The translations under genes and the position numbers were made by a program. From the NCBI GenBank assembly GCA_022825725.1, contig JAJDWE010000084.1:1-64000 (forward strand): a DNA stretch of 64,000 nucleotides, given 5' to 3'. Shown in pieces: positions 43,695 to 54,712 of this stretch; the first letter of the stretch is position 1, and every line of letters starts with the position of its first letter. The stretch is from Gemmatimonadota bacterium. Its GTDB lineage: Bacteria; Gemmatimonadota; Gemmatimonadetes; Palauibacterales; Palauibacteraceae. The notes under the pieces are model-generated. The model was not told the DNA's origin. It saw only the letters and a program-made list of their open reading frames with translations, and made no database searches.

Positions 43695-44689
43695 CTACAT
43701 CATGCCGGGCGTGTGCGAGTCCAACCGCCGTCCGGCACGGAAACGAATCGTGCCTCCTCTGAGCGCGAGCGTCATCCGGTCGCCCTCGATCCGGAACGCT
43801 CTCACGGAACGAAGCGCCTCGAGAAGGCGCTGCTCGAAGTCCGTCGGGCGTTCCCCGCAGAGCCTTCGCATGGCCGTCAAGCCGTAGAAGCGCATGGCCT
43901 CCGCCTCGTGCATCCGGAAGCTCGCGAAGATCCGGTTGCAGCCCGCGAATCCCGCCACCTCCCCGGTGACGTCCGCGGCGTCGCGCGGCTCCGCCTGGAA
44001 CCTGAGCGTCACGGGTTCACGCGGCGCGCGAAGGTTCGCGCTCCAGTCCCCGCGGTCGAACGATTCAAGCTCCCATTCGTGCGTGTACAGCGTGGGCGTT
44101 GCCGCCGGCGTCCCGTTGCCGGCCTCGGCACCGCCGGCCTGCGCGTCCTCCCGGTGGGCGCCGTCGATGAGGGCGACGGAGGTGAGTCCCCGACTCGTCA
44201 GCGCGAAATACGGGGTCCGGTCGACCGATGGACGGACCGTGACCGGGTCGCCCGGCCTGCGCACCCGGACCCTCACCTGGATCATGCCGTCGAGAATCTC
44301 CGCCCGGTGGACTTCGATCCGATCTCCGATGAGGCGCGCGGACACGTCCCGTATCTCATCGCCGTCCCTCAGAACGGCATGCAGGGTCAGGAACCGCTCC
44401 CGCCCGCGATCCGCCGCGAGCACCGCGACGGCGTCGATGTCCGAATCGAAATCGAGATCGCCATCCGCTGTGAGGAGAAGCTCGTGCCGCACGTTGCCCT
44501 CACTCGTCGTCACGCCCCCCGTGAGCGTGATCTCGCCACCCTCCAGCGTGAGGAACGTCGCGTTTTCCAACATCTCCCGACCGATGGCTTCGGGCTCGTC
44601 GCCGCACCCCACGGCCCCGAGCGCCGCGACCAGCAGCCCCGCGAGCGCCAGGTTCCGAGTCACGGACCCGCTTCGGAAAATGCCGGTCT

Positions 44690-44693
<4 letters not shown>
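43695..44693 (-). CDS. META-domain lipoprotein
   Basis: 332 residues. Signal peptide with lipobox GAVGC. The first ~200 residues are beta-rich and unfamiliar. The C-terminal ~100 residues match the META domain (HslJ-like): 'GEVAGFAGCNRIFASFRM' with the conserved GCNR, 'FYGLTAMRRLCG', and 'FRIEGDRMTLALRGGTIRFR'. META/HslJ proteins are envelope proteins linked to stress and antibiotic tolerance in enterobacteria; the role here is unknown. It overlaps the end of pruA by four bases (ATGA) and so is translationally coupled to it. Confidence 0.8.
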
Positions 44694-46351
<1,658 letters not shown>

Positions 46352-46440
46352 GGCTGAATTTCATTCGCGAAGGGAGGCGCAATCTGGCGGCCCGGGAGTG
46401 AGATTGAAAGGTGCCCGCTGCCCTGCGTATCGTGGAATGG

Positions 46441-47922
46441 ATGATTACCGAAGACATGACGGAAGACATGACGTTTGTCAGGCTCGGAGGACTTGTCGCG
46501 GCCGTCGCGGTCGCCTCCTGCCTCCTCTTTCCCGGTCCCGCCGCCGCCCAGGAAGGCGCCGCCTCGCTGCAGGCCCTCGAGGTCCGGCTCGGCCAGGCGC
46601 GCGAGAGCGCGGTCCACCTCCTCGCGCCCTCGTCGTTCGAGGACGCCGCGGACCGGTTGGAGGACGCGTCGCGGCGCCTGAGGGGTGGCCGAGAGGATGC
46701 CCGGTTCGAGGAGTTGCTGGACGAGGCCGGACGCTGGCTCGAAGCGGCGGAGCGGATCGCGGTTGCGGGCCGGCCGCACTTCATGACGGTGCTCGCCGCC
46801 CGGGAGGAAGCCCGCGCCTCCGAGGCCGAGACGCGCGCGGTCCAGGGGTGGGCGAGGGCCGAGAACGAACTGGAGACGGCCGGCCGCCGGCTGGAACGCG
46901 AGGACATGGAAGAGGTCGCCGTGCGGGCGGATCGCGCGACGACGCTCTACCGGCGGGCGACCCGCGCGGCGCGGCGCGACCAGTTCCTGGGCGAGGCGAT
47001 GCAGGCGCGGACCGCCGCCCTGAACGCGGGCGCGAGCGAGTTGTCGCCGGGTGCGTTCGGGGAGGGCGAGGCGCACCTCGCGAGCGCGGAAGCGGAGATC
47101 GAGAGCCTCGCTCCGGTGGAGGGGCCGGCGCGGGCCGGAGAGGCCGCGTTCGCCGCCTTCACCCGCGCGCACCGCATTGCCGCCCTGTTCGACAGCGTGC
47201 GCCGGCGCCATGTGACGGTCGAACGACTCATCGACGAGCACGAGGCGGACCTGGCCCGCCTGGCCGAAGCCGCGAGGGTGGAGCCTCTCCGGAGCGACGC
47301 CGGCGAGACGACTGCGCGCATCGCGGAGGTCATCTCGAGCCTCCGGGCGGACAACGAGCGGCTGGGCGCCGAGTTGGCCGCCGAACGGGCGCGGGCTTCG
47401 GAACTCGATGGCCGGCTGGCCTCGCTGGAGGCCCGCCTGGCCGACTTCGAGCAGCGTTTCACGGGAGCCCGGGACGAACTGCTCGCGGTACGCGAGCGGG
47501 AGGCGCGGCTGCGCGAGGTCCAAGGCCTCTTCACGCCTTCGGAAGGCGAAGTCCTGCTCGTCGGAGACCGGCTCGTCCTCCGGCTCTTCGGCCTCACCTT
47601 CGAGCCCGCGCAGGCCGAGATCGACGAGGCGCTGTATCCCCTCCTCACGAAGGTTCAGCGCGTCATCACGACCTTTCCCGGGGCGAGCTTGAGAATCGAG
47701 GGGCACACCGACGCGCAGGGCGGGACGCGCGGGAATCAGGCGCTGAGTCAGCGGCGGGCGATCGCGGTGCGCGAACACCTGCTCGCGCGGGTGCCCATCC
47801 CGTCCTCGCGGGTCGAGGCGACCGGCCTCGGCGAGGAACGCCCGATCGCGAGCAACGAGACGGAGGAAGGACGCGCGCGGAACCGCCGGATCGAGATCGT
47901 CATCAACCTGCCCGGAAACTGA
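46441..47922 (+). CDS. OmpA-family protein with long helical domain
   Basis: 493 residues from ATG 46441 (GTG 46411 would add ten residues). A signal peptide ends near 'GPAAAQ'. Residues about 40-370 are charged and helical, with DUF4398-like repeats (e.g. 'RLGQARESAVHLLAPSSFED') and a coiled coil around 300-370. The C-terminal OmpA peptidoglycan-binding domain (about 385-490) has 'RIEGHTDAQGGTRGNQALSQRRA', with the D and R that bind diaminopimelate, and 'ARNRRIEI'. It probably links the outer envelope to the cell wall. Confidence 0.87.
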   Translation: MITEDMTEDMTFVRLGGLVAAVAVASCLLFPGPAAAQEGAASLQALEVRLGQARESAVHLLAPSSFEDAADRLEDASRRLRGGREDARFEELLDEAGRWLEAAERIAVAGRPHFMTVLAAREEARASEAETRAVQGWARAENELETAGRRLEREDMEEVAVRADRATTLYRRATRAARRDQFLGEAMQARTAALNAGASELSPGAFGEGEAHLASAEAEIESLAPVEGPARAGEAAFAAFTRAHRIAALFDSVRRRHVTVERLIDEHEADLARLAEAARVEPLRSDAGETTARIAEVISSLRADNERLGAELAAERARASELDGRLASLEARLADFEQRFTGARDELLAVREREARLREVQGLFTPSEGEVLLVGDRLVLRLFGLTFEPAQAEIDEALYPLLTKVQRVITTFPGASLRIEGHTDAQGGTRGNQALSQRRAIAVREHLLARVPIPSSRVEATGLGEERPIASNETEEGRARNRRIEIVINLPGN

Positions 47923-47965
47923 CGCGAGGCGTCGCGCACGGCGTCACGGCCGCCGCGACGGGCTG

Positions 47966-48184
47966 CTAGTCCCGCAGGCGCTCCGCCTGCACCGCGGCGA
48001 TCACGCCCCACACCGTCGCGCCCACCGCGAGGCCCGTACCGATCCAGCGGCCGACCTCCGCCCAGCGCCCGGGCCGTCCCGTCCGCCAGGGTCGGGTGAC
48101 CTCGCGCCGCCAGTAATCCACCTCGTCGGAGACGATCTCCCGGGCCACCTCCGCCGCCGGTCCGGCCAGTCGCCGGGGGTCCAC
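47966..48184 (-). CDS. Small membrane protein, hypothetical
   Basis: 72 residues from GTG 48184, five bases after the SDR stop codon. The N-terminal half is charged ('EIVSDEVDYWRREVTRPW'); one membrane helix lies at about 48-65 ('WIGTGLAVGATVWGVIAAV'). No family is recognised. Proximity suggests cotranscription with the SDR gene. Confidence 0.5.
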   Translation of the reverse strand: MDPRRLAGPAAEVAREIVSDEVDYWRREVTRPWRTGRPGRWAEVGRWIGTGLAVGATVWGVIAAVQAERLRD

Positions 48185-48189
48185 GTGCC

Positions 48190-48993
48190 TCAGTTCCCGG
48201 GCGGCCGGGAGCCGACGAAGTCCTCGCCTCCGTCCACGCGGATCGTGTTCCCCGTCATCCACCCGGTCTCCGGCATCGCGAGCGCGACCATGCAGCGCGC
48301 CACGTCTTCCGGGGTTCCGAGCCGCCCGTGGGGGTTCTGGGCCGCGGCTTCGGCGATCATGTGTTCCGCGCCGGGGATCTTGCGGAGCGCGGGCGTATCC
48401 GTCACGCCGGCCCGGATCGAGTTGACGGTGATGCCTTGCGTCGCGAGTTCGAGCGCGAGTTGGCGGCAGTGCGATTCGAGCGCGGCCTTGGCCGCGGAGA
48501 CGGCCCCGTAGGAGGGGATCACGCGGTCGCCCCCGGACGAGGTCATGGCGAAGATCCGGCCGCCCTCGCCCATCAGGCCGCGCTCGAGCAGGCCCTGGGT
48601 CCAGTAGACGAGCGTATGGGCCATGACGTCCAGCGTCATGTTCATCTGCTCGGGGCTCATCCCGGGAGCGCCGTCGGGTACGAAGGGGCGCAGCGTTCCG
48701 AAGGCCAGGGAGTGCATCAGCACGCGCACGGAGCCCGGGCCCGCGCTCTCCGCGATTTCGTCCAGGACCCTGTCGCGCTTCTTCGGGGAGGCCGCGTTCA
48801 CGTTGAAGAACGCCGCGCGCCGTCCGCGCGACTCGATCAGCTCCCGGATCTCCTCGACGTGCGCGAGTCCCGCGCGCCGGTCCAGGTGCACCCCGTAGAT
48901 GTCGTAACCCGCTTCGGCGAAGGCGAGCGCAGCCGCTTCGCCAAAGCCGCTCGAGGCGCCGAGAATCAACGCGCCAGGCGCGGAATCCGTCAC
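48190..48993 (-). CDS. Short-chain dehydrogenase/reductase, FabL-like
   Basis: 267 residues from GTG 48993; the frame is open upstream but the Rossmann fold starts here. The NAD(P) motif is GASSGFG at about 10-16. Catalytic 'SYGAVSAAKAAL' gives Tyr-x6-Lys, with Ser in 'AMTSSGGDR'. 'NSIRAGVTDTPALRKIPG' and the C-terminal 'GNTIRVDGGEDFV' resemble enoyl-ACP reductase III (FabL), but 'ENR-like SDR' is as far as the sequence goes. A small membrane-protein gene follows directly. Confidence 0.82.
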   Translation of the reverse strand: MTDSAPGALILGASSGFGEAAALAFAEAGYDIYGVHLDRRAGLAHVEEIRELIESRGRRAAFFNVNAASPKKRDRVLDEIAESAGPGSVRVLMHSLAFGTLRPFVPDGAPGMSPEQMNMTLDVMAHTLVYWTQGLLERGLMGEGGRIFAMTSSGGDRVIPSYGAVSAAKAALESHCRQLALELATQGITVNSIRAGVTDTPALRKIPGAEHMIAEAAAQNPHGRLGTPEDVARCMVALAMPETGWMTGNTIRVDGGEDFVGSRPPGN

Positions 48994-49560
48994 TCGCTTC
49001 CCTCCGTTTCCGTCCGTCTCAAGGGCCAGCCCCCCGCCTCCTCCAGCCCGCGGAAGTTGGAGCGCACAGCATAGCCGCCCGCTCCCCCGGTCGCACGGTC
49101 GAGCCCCCTCCGGCACGGGCCGCCAAACCCCCAACGGCGAAGCATCCGGCAAGCCGGCCGCCCATCGGTGGCAATCGATATTTTTCGAAAAAAATCATGC
49201 GCGCTCCGGTTCTCCCGAGCCGCCGTCGCAGTCCGTTCATCTCCGCATGTAACGGGCAAGAACGCGGCACGGGAGCGGCACGGCGGCGAAGTGGATCCGC
49301 GACACAATCCACACATGATCGGGAGTTTTGGACGATCATTGGACAGTTACGTAACGCACGATGACATAGTCTGTTACGATCCCAATACACAACCCCGCCA
49401 TCCGAGAGCGGATGGGTCGCAAGCTTGCAGGCGCGGGAGCGTCGATCCTATCCTCAGTGCGCGACGGGAAATGCACGGCCCCCGATTGCCGCGGACCTCC
49501 GGGGTCCGTTCCGATACAAAGAGCGAAACCCTCGAATTTCTTGCGAGTGTGTCCTTGACC
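48994..49560. other. Intergenic stretch with AT-rich palindrome, no gene recognised
   Basis: About 570 bases between divergent genes. At 49181-49192 is TTTTTCGAAAAA, a perfect 12-base palindrome in an AT-rich patch, out of keeping with the GC-rich surroundings. Around 49330-49380 are TTGGAC and the palindrome TTACGTAA, possibly a promoter and operator region for either side. Open frames through the interval look like noise. Confidence 0.4.
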
Positions 49561-49743
49561 ATGATGGCATCATCCGACTGTAGCCTCGTCAACGTCGCCG
49601 TGGATCTTCCGAAGGAGCTTGCTGCGGATGTGGAGGCCGTGCGCCAGCGAGATCCGGAGTTCCTCGAGCGAGCCATACAGTACGTCCTCGCGCGCCGCAT
49701 CATCTTCGAAGAACTCAGAACCCCCGCCTCGAGACACCGCTGA
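49561..49743 (+). CDS. Small hypothetical protein, possibly ribbon-helix-helix
   Basis: 60 residues from ATG 49561 (two adjacent ATGs). 'LVNVAVDLPKELAADVEAVR' followed by 'FLERAIQYVLARRIIFEEL' has the strand-helix-helix spacing of ribbon-helix-helix DNA-binding proteins or antitoxins. No toxin gene is adjacent. The frame is open further upstream but without protein-like character. Tentative. Confidence 0.45.
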   Translation: MMASSDCSLVNVAVDLPKELAADVEAVRQRDPEFLERAIQYVLARRIIFEELRTPASRHR

Positions 49744-49898
49744 GAGAGGCGGCCGGCGAGCGCGCGAGCGCGGGCCCGGTCGCGGAGTGCGGTCCCCGCC
49801 ACAGTCTTCGCAGCCCGTGCCGCGGGCCGCCAGCCGTTGACGCCCGTCCCACCCGGGGCTAAATCGCGCAGGGAGTTGGTGAGTGGGGAGGTGAGGGG

Positions 49899-50303
49899 TT
49901 GGCCAGCGATTGCGAGCCGAGTATAGCCGTGTCTTCCGATACGGAGAGTCCAGCGCCCCGTCGGGATGCCGAGAAGGGATCGGAGTCCGACGAAGGCGTG
50001 CTGCGGGCAAAATACGCCGACTACTGCTCGGCTCAACTCACCGAAGTATTCCTCTCCCTTTCCGAAGAGCGCATCTACGAACTCGTGGAGGAGGAAGCTC
50101 GGGCGCAGACTTCCGGTCAGGAGCGCCTGGGGTTTCAGACGAAGGTCCGACTCGCGACCAAGCGACTGCGGGAGAGCGTGCCGCTCCCCGATTTCGAGAC
50201 CTGGTGCCGCGACTACGAAGCCGCCCCTGAGGAGTACGAGGAGTACCTGATGGGCCTGTGGCGGCAGCGTTCCGAGGAGGGGGAGGCCCCGGAGACCGAT
50301 TGA
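49899..50303 (+). CDS. Hypothetical acidic protein
   Basis: 134 residues from TTG 49899, or 124 from GTG 49929; the first ~30 residues look disordered. The rest is helical and acidic ('LTEVFLSLSEERIYELVEEE', then 'WCRDYEAAPEEYEEYLMGLW'). Unrecognised. It is directly followed by another small gene whose ATG comes immediately after its stop, so the two probably act or are made together. Confidence 0.55.
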   Translation: MASDCEPSIAVSSDTESPAPRRDAEKGSESDEGVLRAKYADYCSAQLTEVFLSLSEERIYELVEEEARAQTSGQERLGFQTKVRLATKRLRESVPLPDFETWCRDYEAAPEEYEEYLMGLWRQRSEEGEAPETD

Positions 50304-50585
50304 ATGGCGGACGAAGGACGCCCCCAATTGCGGATGTGGGATGAAGCAGGCCAGGAGACGGCCATCGGCAGTCTCGACGACGGGGAACGCCGGTGGCAGA
50401 TCGTGGTCGTCGCCGAACCGGTCGCCGACGACCTCGTGCGCGGCTGGCTCTCCTTCAGACTCGACGACGAGAAGTACGACACGGCTCCGGTGATCATGGA
50501 AGAAACGGTGGAGCTCGTCATCGAGCGGGCCGTCGAACTTCCTGAGCCCATGTTGCAACAGCTCTTCGGTTCGGCTCGGCGGTGA
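50304..50585 (+). CDS. Hypothetical small protein
   Basis: 93 residues, starting on the base after the previous stop. Mixed strand/helix, soluble ('ERRWQIVVVAEPVADDLVRG', then 'MEETVELVIERAVELPEPML'). No family recognised. Its stop overlaps the start of the glycosyltransferase gene (GTGA), placing the three genes in one operon. Confidence 0.6.
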   Translation: MADEGRPQLRMWDEAGQETAIGSLDDGERRWQIVVVAEPVADDLVRGWLSFRLDDEKYDTAPVIMEETVELVIERAVELPEPMLQQLFGSARR

Positions 50586-51961
50586 CCCCGGCGGGTTCGC
50601 CCGCTGACGCCGGCGCAGGCCGGCTCTGGTTCCTCGTGGCCGTCCAGGCGGCGGCGCTCTGGGGAATCGCCTGGGGTGGATCCGGTACGCCGTGGCCGGC
50701 GATTCCGCTGTGGATCGTGGCGTTCGCGGCCTATCTCGGGGCGGTCCGCCACGCCGCCGCCCCGCACCGGGCGGGTTCGATCCGCCGGCACGCATGGACC
50801 GCCGGGATCGCCCTCCGGGCGGGCGTCTTCCCCGCGGCGCCGACCCTCTCCGAAGACATCTACCGGTACATCTGGGACGGCTGGGTTCAGTCCAACGGAG
50901 TGAATCCCTACGCGCACCCCCCTTCGGCGTCCGCGCTCGAAGAGCTGCGCACCGCGTGGTGGCCGCTCATCAATCACGCGGACGTCCCCACGATCTATCC
51001 GCCGGGGGCCCAGATCGTGTTCGCGCTCCTGGCCGCGGCCGGCCCCGCGTGGTGGATCTTCAAGCTGGGGTGGCTCGCGGCCGATCTGCTCGTTGCGCGG
51101 CTCATCGACCGGCTTTCGTCGGGCCGGAGCGTGGTCCCGCTCGTGCTCTGGCTCTGGTCGCCGCTCGTCATCGTCGAAGTGGCGTGGAGCGGGCACCTGG
51201 ATCCGCTCGGCGTCGCGCCCATGCTGGGCGCCGTCGTGCTGGCCGGCAGCGCGGCGGCCCCGGCGTGGCGGTCCGGGGCGCTTCTCGGGCTCGGCGGGGC
51301 GGTGAAGTTCGCTCCCCTCGCCGCGCTCCCGGCGCTCTTCCGGCTGCGCGGCGCCGGGGCGCTCGCCGCCGGCGTCCTCGTGCCCCTCCTGCTCTACCTG
51401 CCCTACATCGGCGCGGGGCCGGCCCTCTTCGACGGCCTGCGGACCTACGCGGACATCTGGGCGTTCAACGGCGGCCTCTACCGGGTGCTCGAGCGGCTGC
51501 CGGGGCATCCGGATCTCGCGAAATGGATCGGCGCGGCGATCGTCGGCGCCATCGCGCTGCGCGCCGCGCTCCGCCGCTGGCCGCTGGAGCGCGCCCTCCT
51601 GTGGACGATCGGAGCCGCCCTCCTCCTCTCTCCGACCCTCCACCCGTGGTATCTGCTCTGGGTGCTCCCCTTCGCGTGTCTCTCGGCGAATCGGGGGTGG
51701 CTCCTGTTCAGCGGGACCGTGTTCCTCGCGTACGCCGGCAGGGATGCCTACCTCGCCACGGGGGCGTGGCCGGAACCCGCGTGGCTGGTCTGGCTGATCC
51801 ACGGGCCGCCGCTGGCCCTCCTGGCCTGGGACGGCCTGGGCGGCCGGGACGGCTTACGCGGCCGGCGCGGCGGGCGTCGGGGAGGGTCTCCGCAGGGACT
51901 CGTGCGTCGTGAGCGCGTAGCCCGCGGCGAAGAGCGCGGTGAAGGGGAGGACGGCGGGTGA
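50582..51961 (+). CDS. Multi-pass membrane glycosyltransferase (GT87/DUF2029-like)
   Basis: 459 residues with about ten hydrophobic segments. 'PTLSEDIYRYIWDGWVQSNG' with the acidic pair after the first helices, and 'NPYAHPP', are typical of the GT-C polyprenyl-phosphate-sugar transferases such as the GT87 mannosyltransferases. 'VAWSGHLDPLGV' and 'AVKFAPLAALP' are further family blocks. It likely adds a sugar from a lipid carrier on the outer face of the membrane. The last ~36 residues are Gly/Arg-rich and lie antisense to the end of the next gene, an unusual 108-base convergent overlap. Confidence 0.78.
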   Translation: MTPAGSPADAGAGRLWFLVAVQAAALWGIAWGGSGTPWPAIPLWIVAFAAYLGAVRHAAAPHRAGSIRRHAWTAGIALRAGVFPAAPTLSEDIYRYIWDGWVQSNGVNPYAHPPSASALEELRTAWWPLINHADVPTIYPPGAQIVFALLAAAGPAWWIFKLGWLAADLLVARLIDRLSSGRSVVPLVLWLWSPLVIVEVAWSGHLDPLGVAPMLGAVVLAGSAAAPAWRSGALLGLGGAVKFAPLAALPALFRLRGAGALAAGVLVPLLLYLPYIGAGPALFDGLRTYADIWAFNGGLYRVLERLPGHPDLAKWIGAAIVGAIALRAALRRWPLERALLWTIGAALLLSPTLHPWYLLWVLPFACLSANRGWLLFSGTVFLAYAGRDAYLATGAWPEPAWLVWLIHGPPLALLAWDGLGGRDGLRGRRGGRRGGSPQGLVRRERVARGEERGEGEDGG

Positions 51962-53299
51962 TCCGGCGAACGCCGTGTTCACGACGGCGCCGGCGAGCGC
52001 GGCGGCGAGCACGAGGCGCAGAAGCGCCGGCGCGCCCGAGAGCCGGGCACGATACGCCACGACGGGGTGGAAGCCGCGTTTCGGCGTGCGGGCGAAGGGC
52101 GTCCGGGTCCCGAGGCAGGCCCGTGCCACGGCGAAGGTGAGGGGCACCCCGAGCCCCAGCCCGAGGAGCAGGGCTTCGACGATGCGGCGCCCAAGCCGTC
52201 CCCGCGCGCGGATCCACCCGGCGGAGCCGTAGAAGAGCACGAACGGGACCGTGGCGAGGAGCACGGCGGCCACGTGCACCGCGGTGGGGAGACCGAAGCC
52301 GGTCGCCGTCGCCCACCCGGCGCCCGCGAGCGCCGCCGCCATCGTGAGCGTCAGCGGATGGACGACGTGTCCCGCGAGATGGGCCGTCGCCTCGAACTTG
52401 ATCGCCGCCGGGACGGGAGCGCGCCAGATCCGCGGCAGGAGCTTCTTCGCGCTCTGGATGCCGCCCTGCGTCCACCGGCTCTGCTGGATCTCCACGGCGC
52501 GCAGGCTCGCGGGCAGCTCGGCGGGAACCCGGACGTCGTCGCGGTACACGAATCGCCAGCCCGCGAGTTGGGCGCGGTAGCTGAGGTCGACGTCCTCCGT
52601 CAGGGTGTCGCTCTGCCAGCCCCCGGCCGCCTGTACGCACGCCTTGCGCCACATTCCGCCGGAACCGTTGAAGTTGAAGAAGAGGCCGGCCCGGTATCGC
52701 GCTTCGTGCTCGATGGCGAAGTGCGCGTCGAGGAAGAGCGCCTGTGCCCGCGTCAGCCAGCTCGCGTCGGGCGAGAGGTGGTCCCAGGCCGCCTGCACGG
52801 CCCCCACGCCGGGGTCCGCGAAGGGGGGGAGCAAATCGCGGATCAGCTCCGGAGGCGGAACGAAGTCCGCGTCCAGCACGAGCAGGAAGTCGCCGCGGGC
52901 GAGGGATACGCCGTGGGCGAGCGCGCCGGCCTTGAAACCCTCGCGGGTCCCCCGCCGGACGTGCCGGATGTCGATCCCGCGCGCCCGCCACTCGCGCACC
53001 CGCCGCGCCGCGATCGCCACCGTGTCGTCGTCCGAGTCGTCGAGCAGCTGGATTTCGAGGCGGTCCGCGGGATAGCGCAGACGGCAGGCCGCATCGATGA
53101 GCCGTTCGACGACGTTCGCTTCGTTGAAGACCGGCAGCTGCACCGTGACGACCGGAAGCCGGCCGGGCCAGGCGGGCGCCTCCGCCCTGGCGGGCCGGCG
53201 CATCCGCAGCCAGAGCAGACGCAGCCGGTGGGCCCCGAAGGGGGCGAGGAAGGCGAGGAGCGCCAGGTACCCCAGTTGTCCGATCTCGCTCATCGTCAA
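51854..53299 (-). CDS. Membrane glycosyltransferase family 2, cellulose-synthase-like
   Basis: 481 residues. A processive-type GT2: N-terminal membrane helix, then the GT-A domain with DDSDDD at 87-92, the nucleotide-sugar/metal DAD at 143-145, TED base at 234-236 and QQSRW at 272-276, equivalent to the QxxRW of cellulose and glucan synthases. Four or five membrane helices follow from about 310 onwards. Product unknown; beta-glucan or glucomannan-type synthesis is plausible. Its start overlaps the amidohydrolase stop (ATGA). Its 3' end overlaps the convergent GT87-like gene. Confidence 0.87.
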   Translation of the reverse strand: MTMSEIGQLGYLALLAFLAPFGAHRLRLLWLRMRRPARAEAPAWPGRLPVVTVQLPVFNEANVVERLIDAACRLRYPADRLEIQLLDDSDDDTVAIAARRVREWRARGIDIRHVRRGTREGFKAGALAHGVSLARGDFLLVLDADFVPPPELIRDLLPPFADPGVGAVQAAWDHLSPDASWLTRAQALFLDAHFAIEHEARYRAGLFFNFNGSGGMWRKACVQAAGGWQSDTLTEDVDLSYRAQLAGWRFVYRDDVRVPAELPASLRAVEIQQSRWTQGGIQSAKKLLPRIWRAPVPAAIKFEATAHLAGHVVHPLTLTMAAALAGAGWATATGFGLPTAVHVAAVLLATVPFVLFYGSAGWIRARGRLGRRIVEALLLGLGLGVPLTFAVARACLGTRTPFARTPKRGFHPVVAYRARLSGAPALLRLVLAAALAGAVVNTAFAGSPAVLPFTALFAAGYALTTHESLRRPSPTPAAPAA

Positions 53300-54600
53300 T
53301 CCGCGTCCGGGACGCGCCGACCCCCGATGGCGTCCGCGCGGAAGTCGAGCCGGTCGAGGGCGATGGTCCCGTCGCTCATGACGAACAGGACATCCTGGTA
53401 CTGGCCGATGTCGTCGAGCGGGTTCCGGTCGAGGACGAGGAGGTCCGCCTCGAAGCCCGGGGCCACCCGCCCCGTCCGATCCGCGATGCCGAGCAACTCC
53501 GCCGCGACGGTGGTCGCGGCCCGGATCGCCTCGATCTCGCTTATTCCGATCCCTGTGAATTCGATCAGTTCGTGGCTCATCCGAAGGACGCTCTCGGACC
53601 CGTAACCCGTGTCCGTGGCGGCGACGATCGGCACCCCGAGCGCGTGGGCGGCGGCCGCCGTCTCCCGGACCCGCGGGAGCATGTGTCGTCCGCGGACCTG
53701 GAGCACCGGGTCGTCGTAGTCGCCGCCGGGGACGGTGAGATCCGACACGACGGCGATCGTCGGCACCAGGTAGGTGCCCCGCTCCCGCATGAGGCGGAGC
53801 GTTTCGTCACGCAGGTACGTCCCGTGCTCGATGCTCCGCACGCCCGCCGCGACCGCGGCCCGGCCGCCCCGGTCTCCGTGCGCGTGCGCGGCCACCGGGA
53901 CGCCGCCTTCCGCCGCTTCGGCCACGAGCGCCGACAGTTCGTCCTCCGTGAAGAACGGCTTGCGGGGGTCGGTCTCCGGCAGGCCCGCGCGTTCGGTCGC
54001 GTTGACCTTGACGAAGTCCACGCCGCGATCGAGCATCGCCCGCGCCACCCGTCCCATGGCCTCGGGGCCGCGCACGTCGCGTCCGAGGAGATCGCCGAGC
54101 CCCGGCTCATCGAGGAAGAGTCCCTCCGCCGGGCGGGGCCGCACATGGTAGCCCGCGGCGAGGATCTCCGGCCCCTCCAGCTCCCCGTGCCGGAAGAGTT
54201 CCCGCAGGCCGACATCGGCGAAGAACCCCGCCCCCATGCTGCGCGCCGTCGTGACGCCGGACTGCAGCGCCCGGCGGGCCGCCTCGAGCGTCCCGATGTG
54301 GACGTGCGCGTCGATGAGGCCGGGGACGAGGAAGCGGCCGCCGAGGTCGATCGCCCGCGCCGCGGCGGGCGCCTCGCCGCCCTCCTCCACGGAGACGATG
54401 ACCCCGTCCCGCACGACGACCGTCGCGTTCGAGAGGACGCCGGCGGTCCCCGGATCGATCACCGAGGCGCCGGTGAAGGCGATCGTCTCGCTCTGGCCCG
54501 CCGCCGGCGTCGGGGAGGCCAGGAAGACGAGCAGGAAGCACGCGTTACGGGCGAGTCGGAAGCGTCGGGATGCGGTCGCCGCTGAAGTGATGGAAGACAT
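53296..54600 (-). CDS. Amidohydrolase-family protein, exported
   Basis: 434 residues from ATG 54600. Signal peptide 'FLLVFLASPTPAAGQ'. Composite amidohydrolase: an N-terminal urease-like beta-sandwich, then metal site HVH in 'GLIDAHVHIG', the Lys position 'VDFVKVNATE', 'AAHAHGD' (His), 'SIEHGTYL' (His) and 'AATDTGYG' (Asp). 'LGIADRTGRVAPGFEADLLV' is the usual C-terminal block. This subgroup includes prolidase and imidazolonepropionase-like enzymes; substrate cannot be read from sequence. Coupled by four bases to the downstream GT2 gene. Confidence 0.86.
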   Translation of the reverse strand: MSSITSAATASRRFRLARNACFLLVFLASPTPAAGQSETIAFTGASVIDPGTAGVLSNATVVVRDGVIVSVEEGGEAPAAARAIDLGGRFLVPGLIDAHVHIGTLEAARRALQSGVTTARSMGAGFFADVGLRELFRHGELEGPEILAAGYHVRPRPAEGLFLDEPGLGDLLGRDVRGPEAMGRVARAMLDRGVDFVKVNATERAGLPETDPRKPFFTEDELSALVAEAAEGGVPVAAHAHGDRGGRAAVAAGVRSIEHGTYLRDETLRLMRERGTYLVPTIAVVSDLTVPGGDYDDPVLQVRGRHMLPRVRETAAAAHALGVPIVAATDTGYGSESVLRMSHELIEFTGIGISEIEAIRAATTVAAELLGIADRTGRVAPGFEADLLVLDRNPLDDIGQYQDVLFVMSDGTIALDRLDFRADAIGGRRVPDAD

Positions 54601-54712
54601 TCGGAACCTCCGGCATCTGATCGTAAGGTACCAAGATGCCTTCGGCCGGGGGCTGGCGGTAGGAGCGGGCCGGGGGTGGGGCGCGCCGCCACCGATTCGG
54701 GTACGTTGGAGG

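Noticed and set aside
49168-49560. Upstream extension of the 49561 small ORF (to 191 residues)
   Set aside because: The extension is Arg/Ser/His-rich without protein-like pattern and includes the AT palindrome region.
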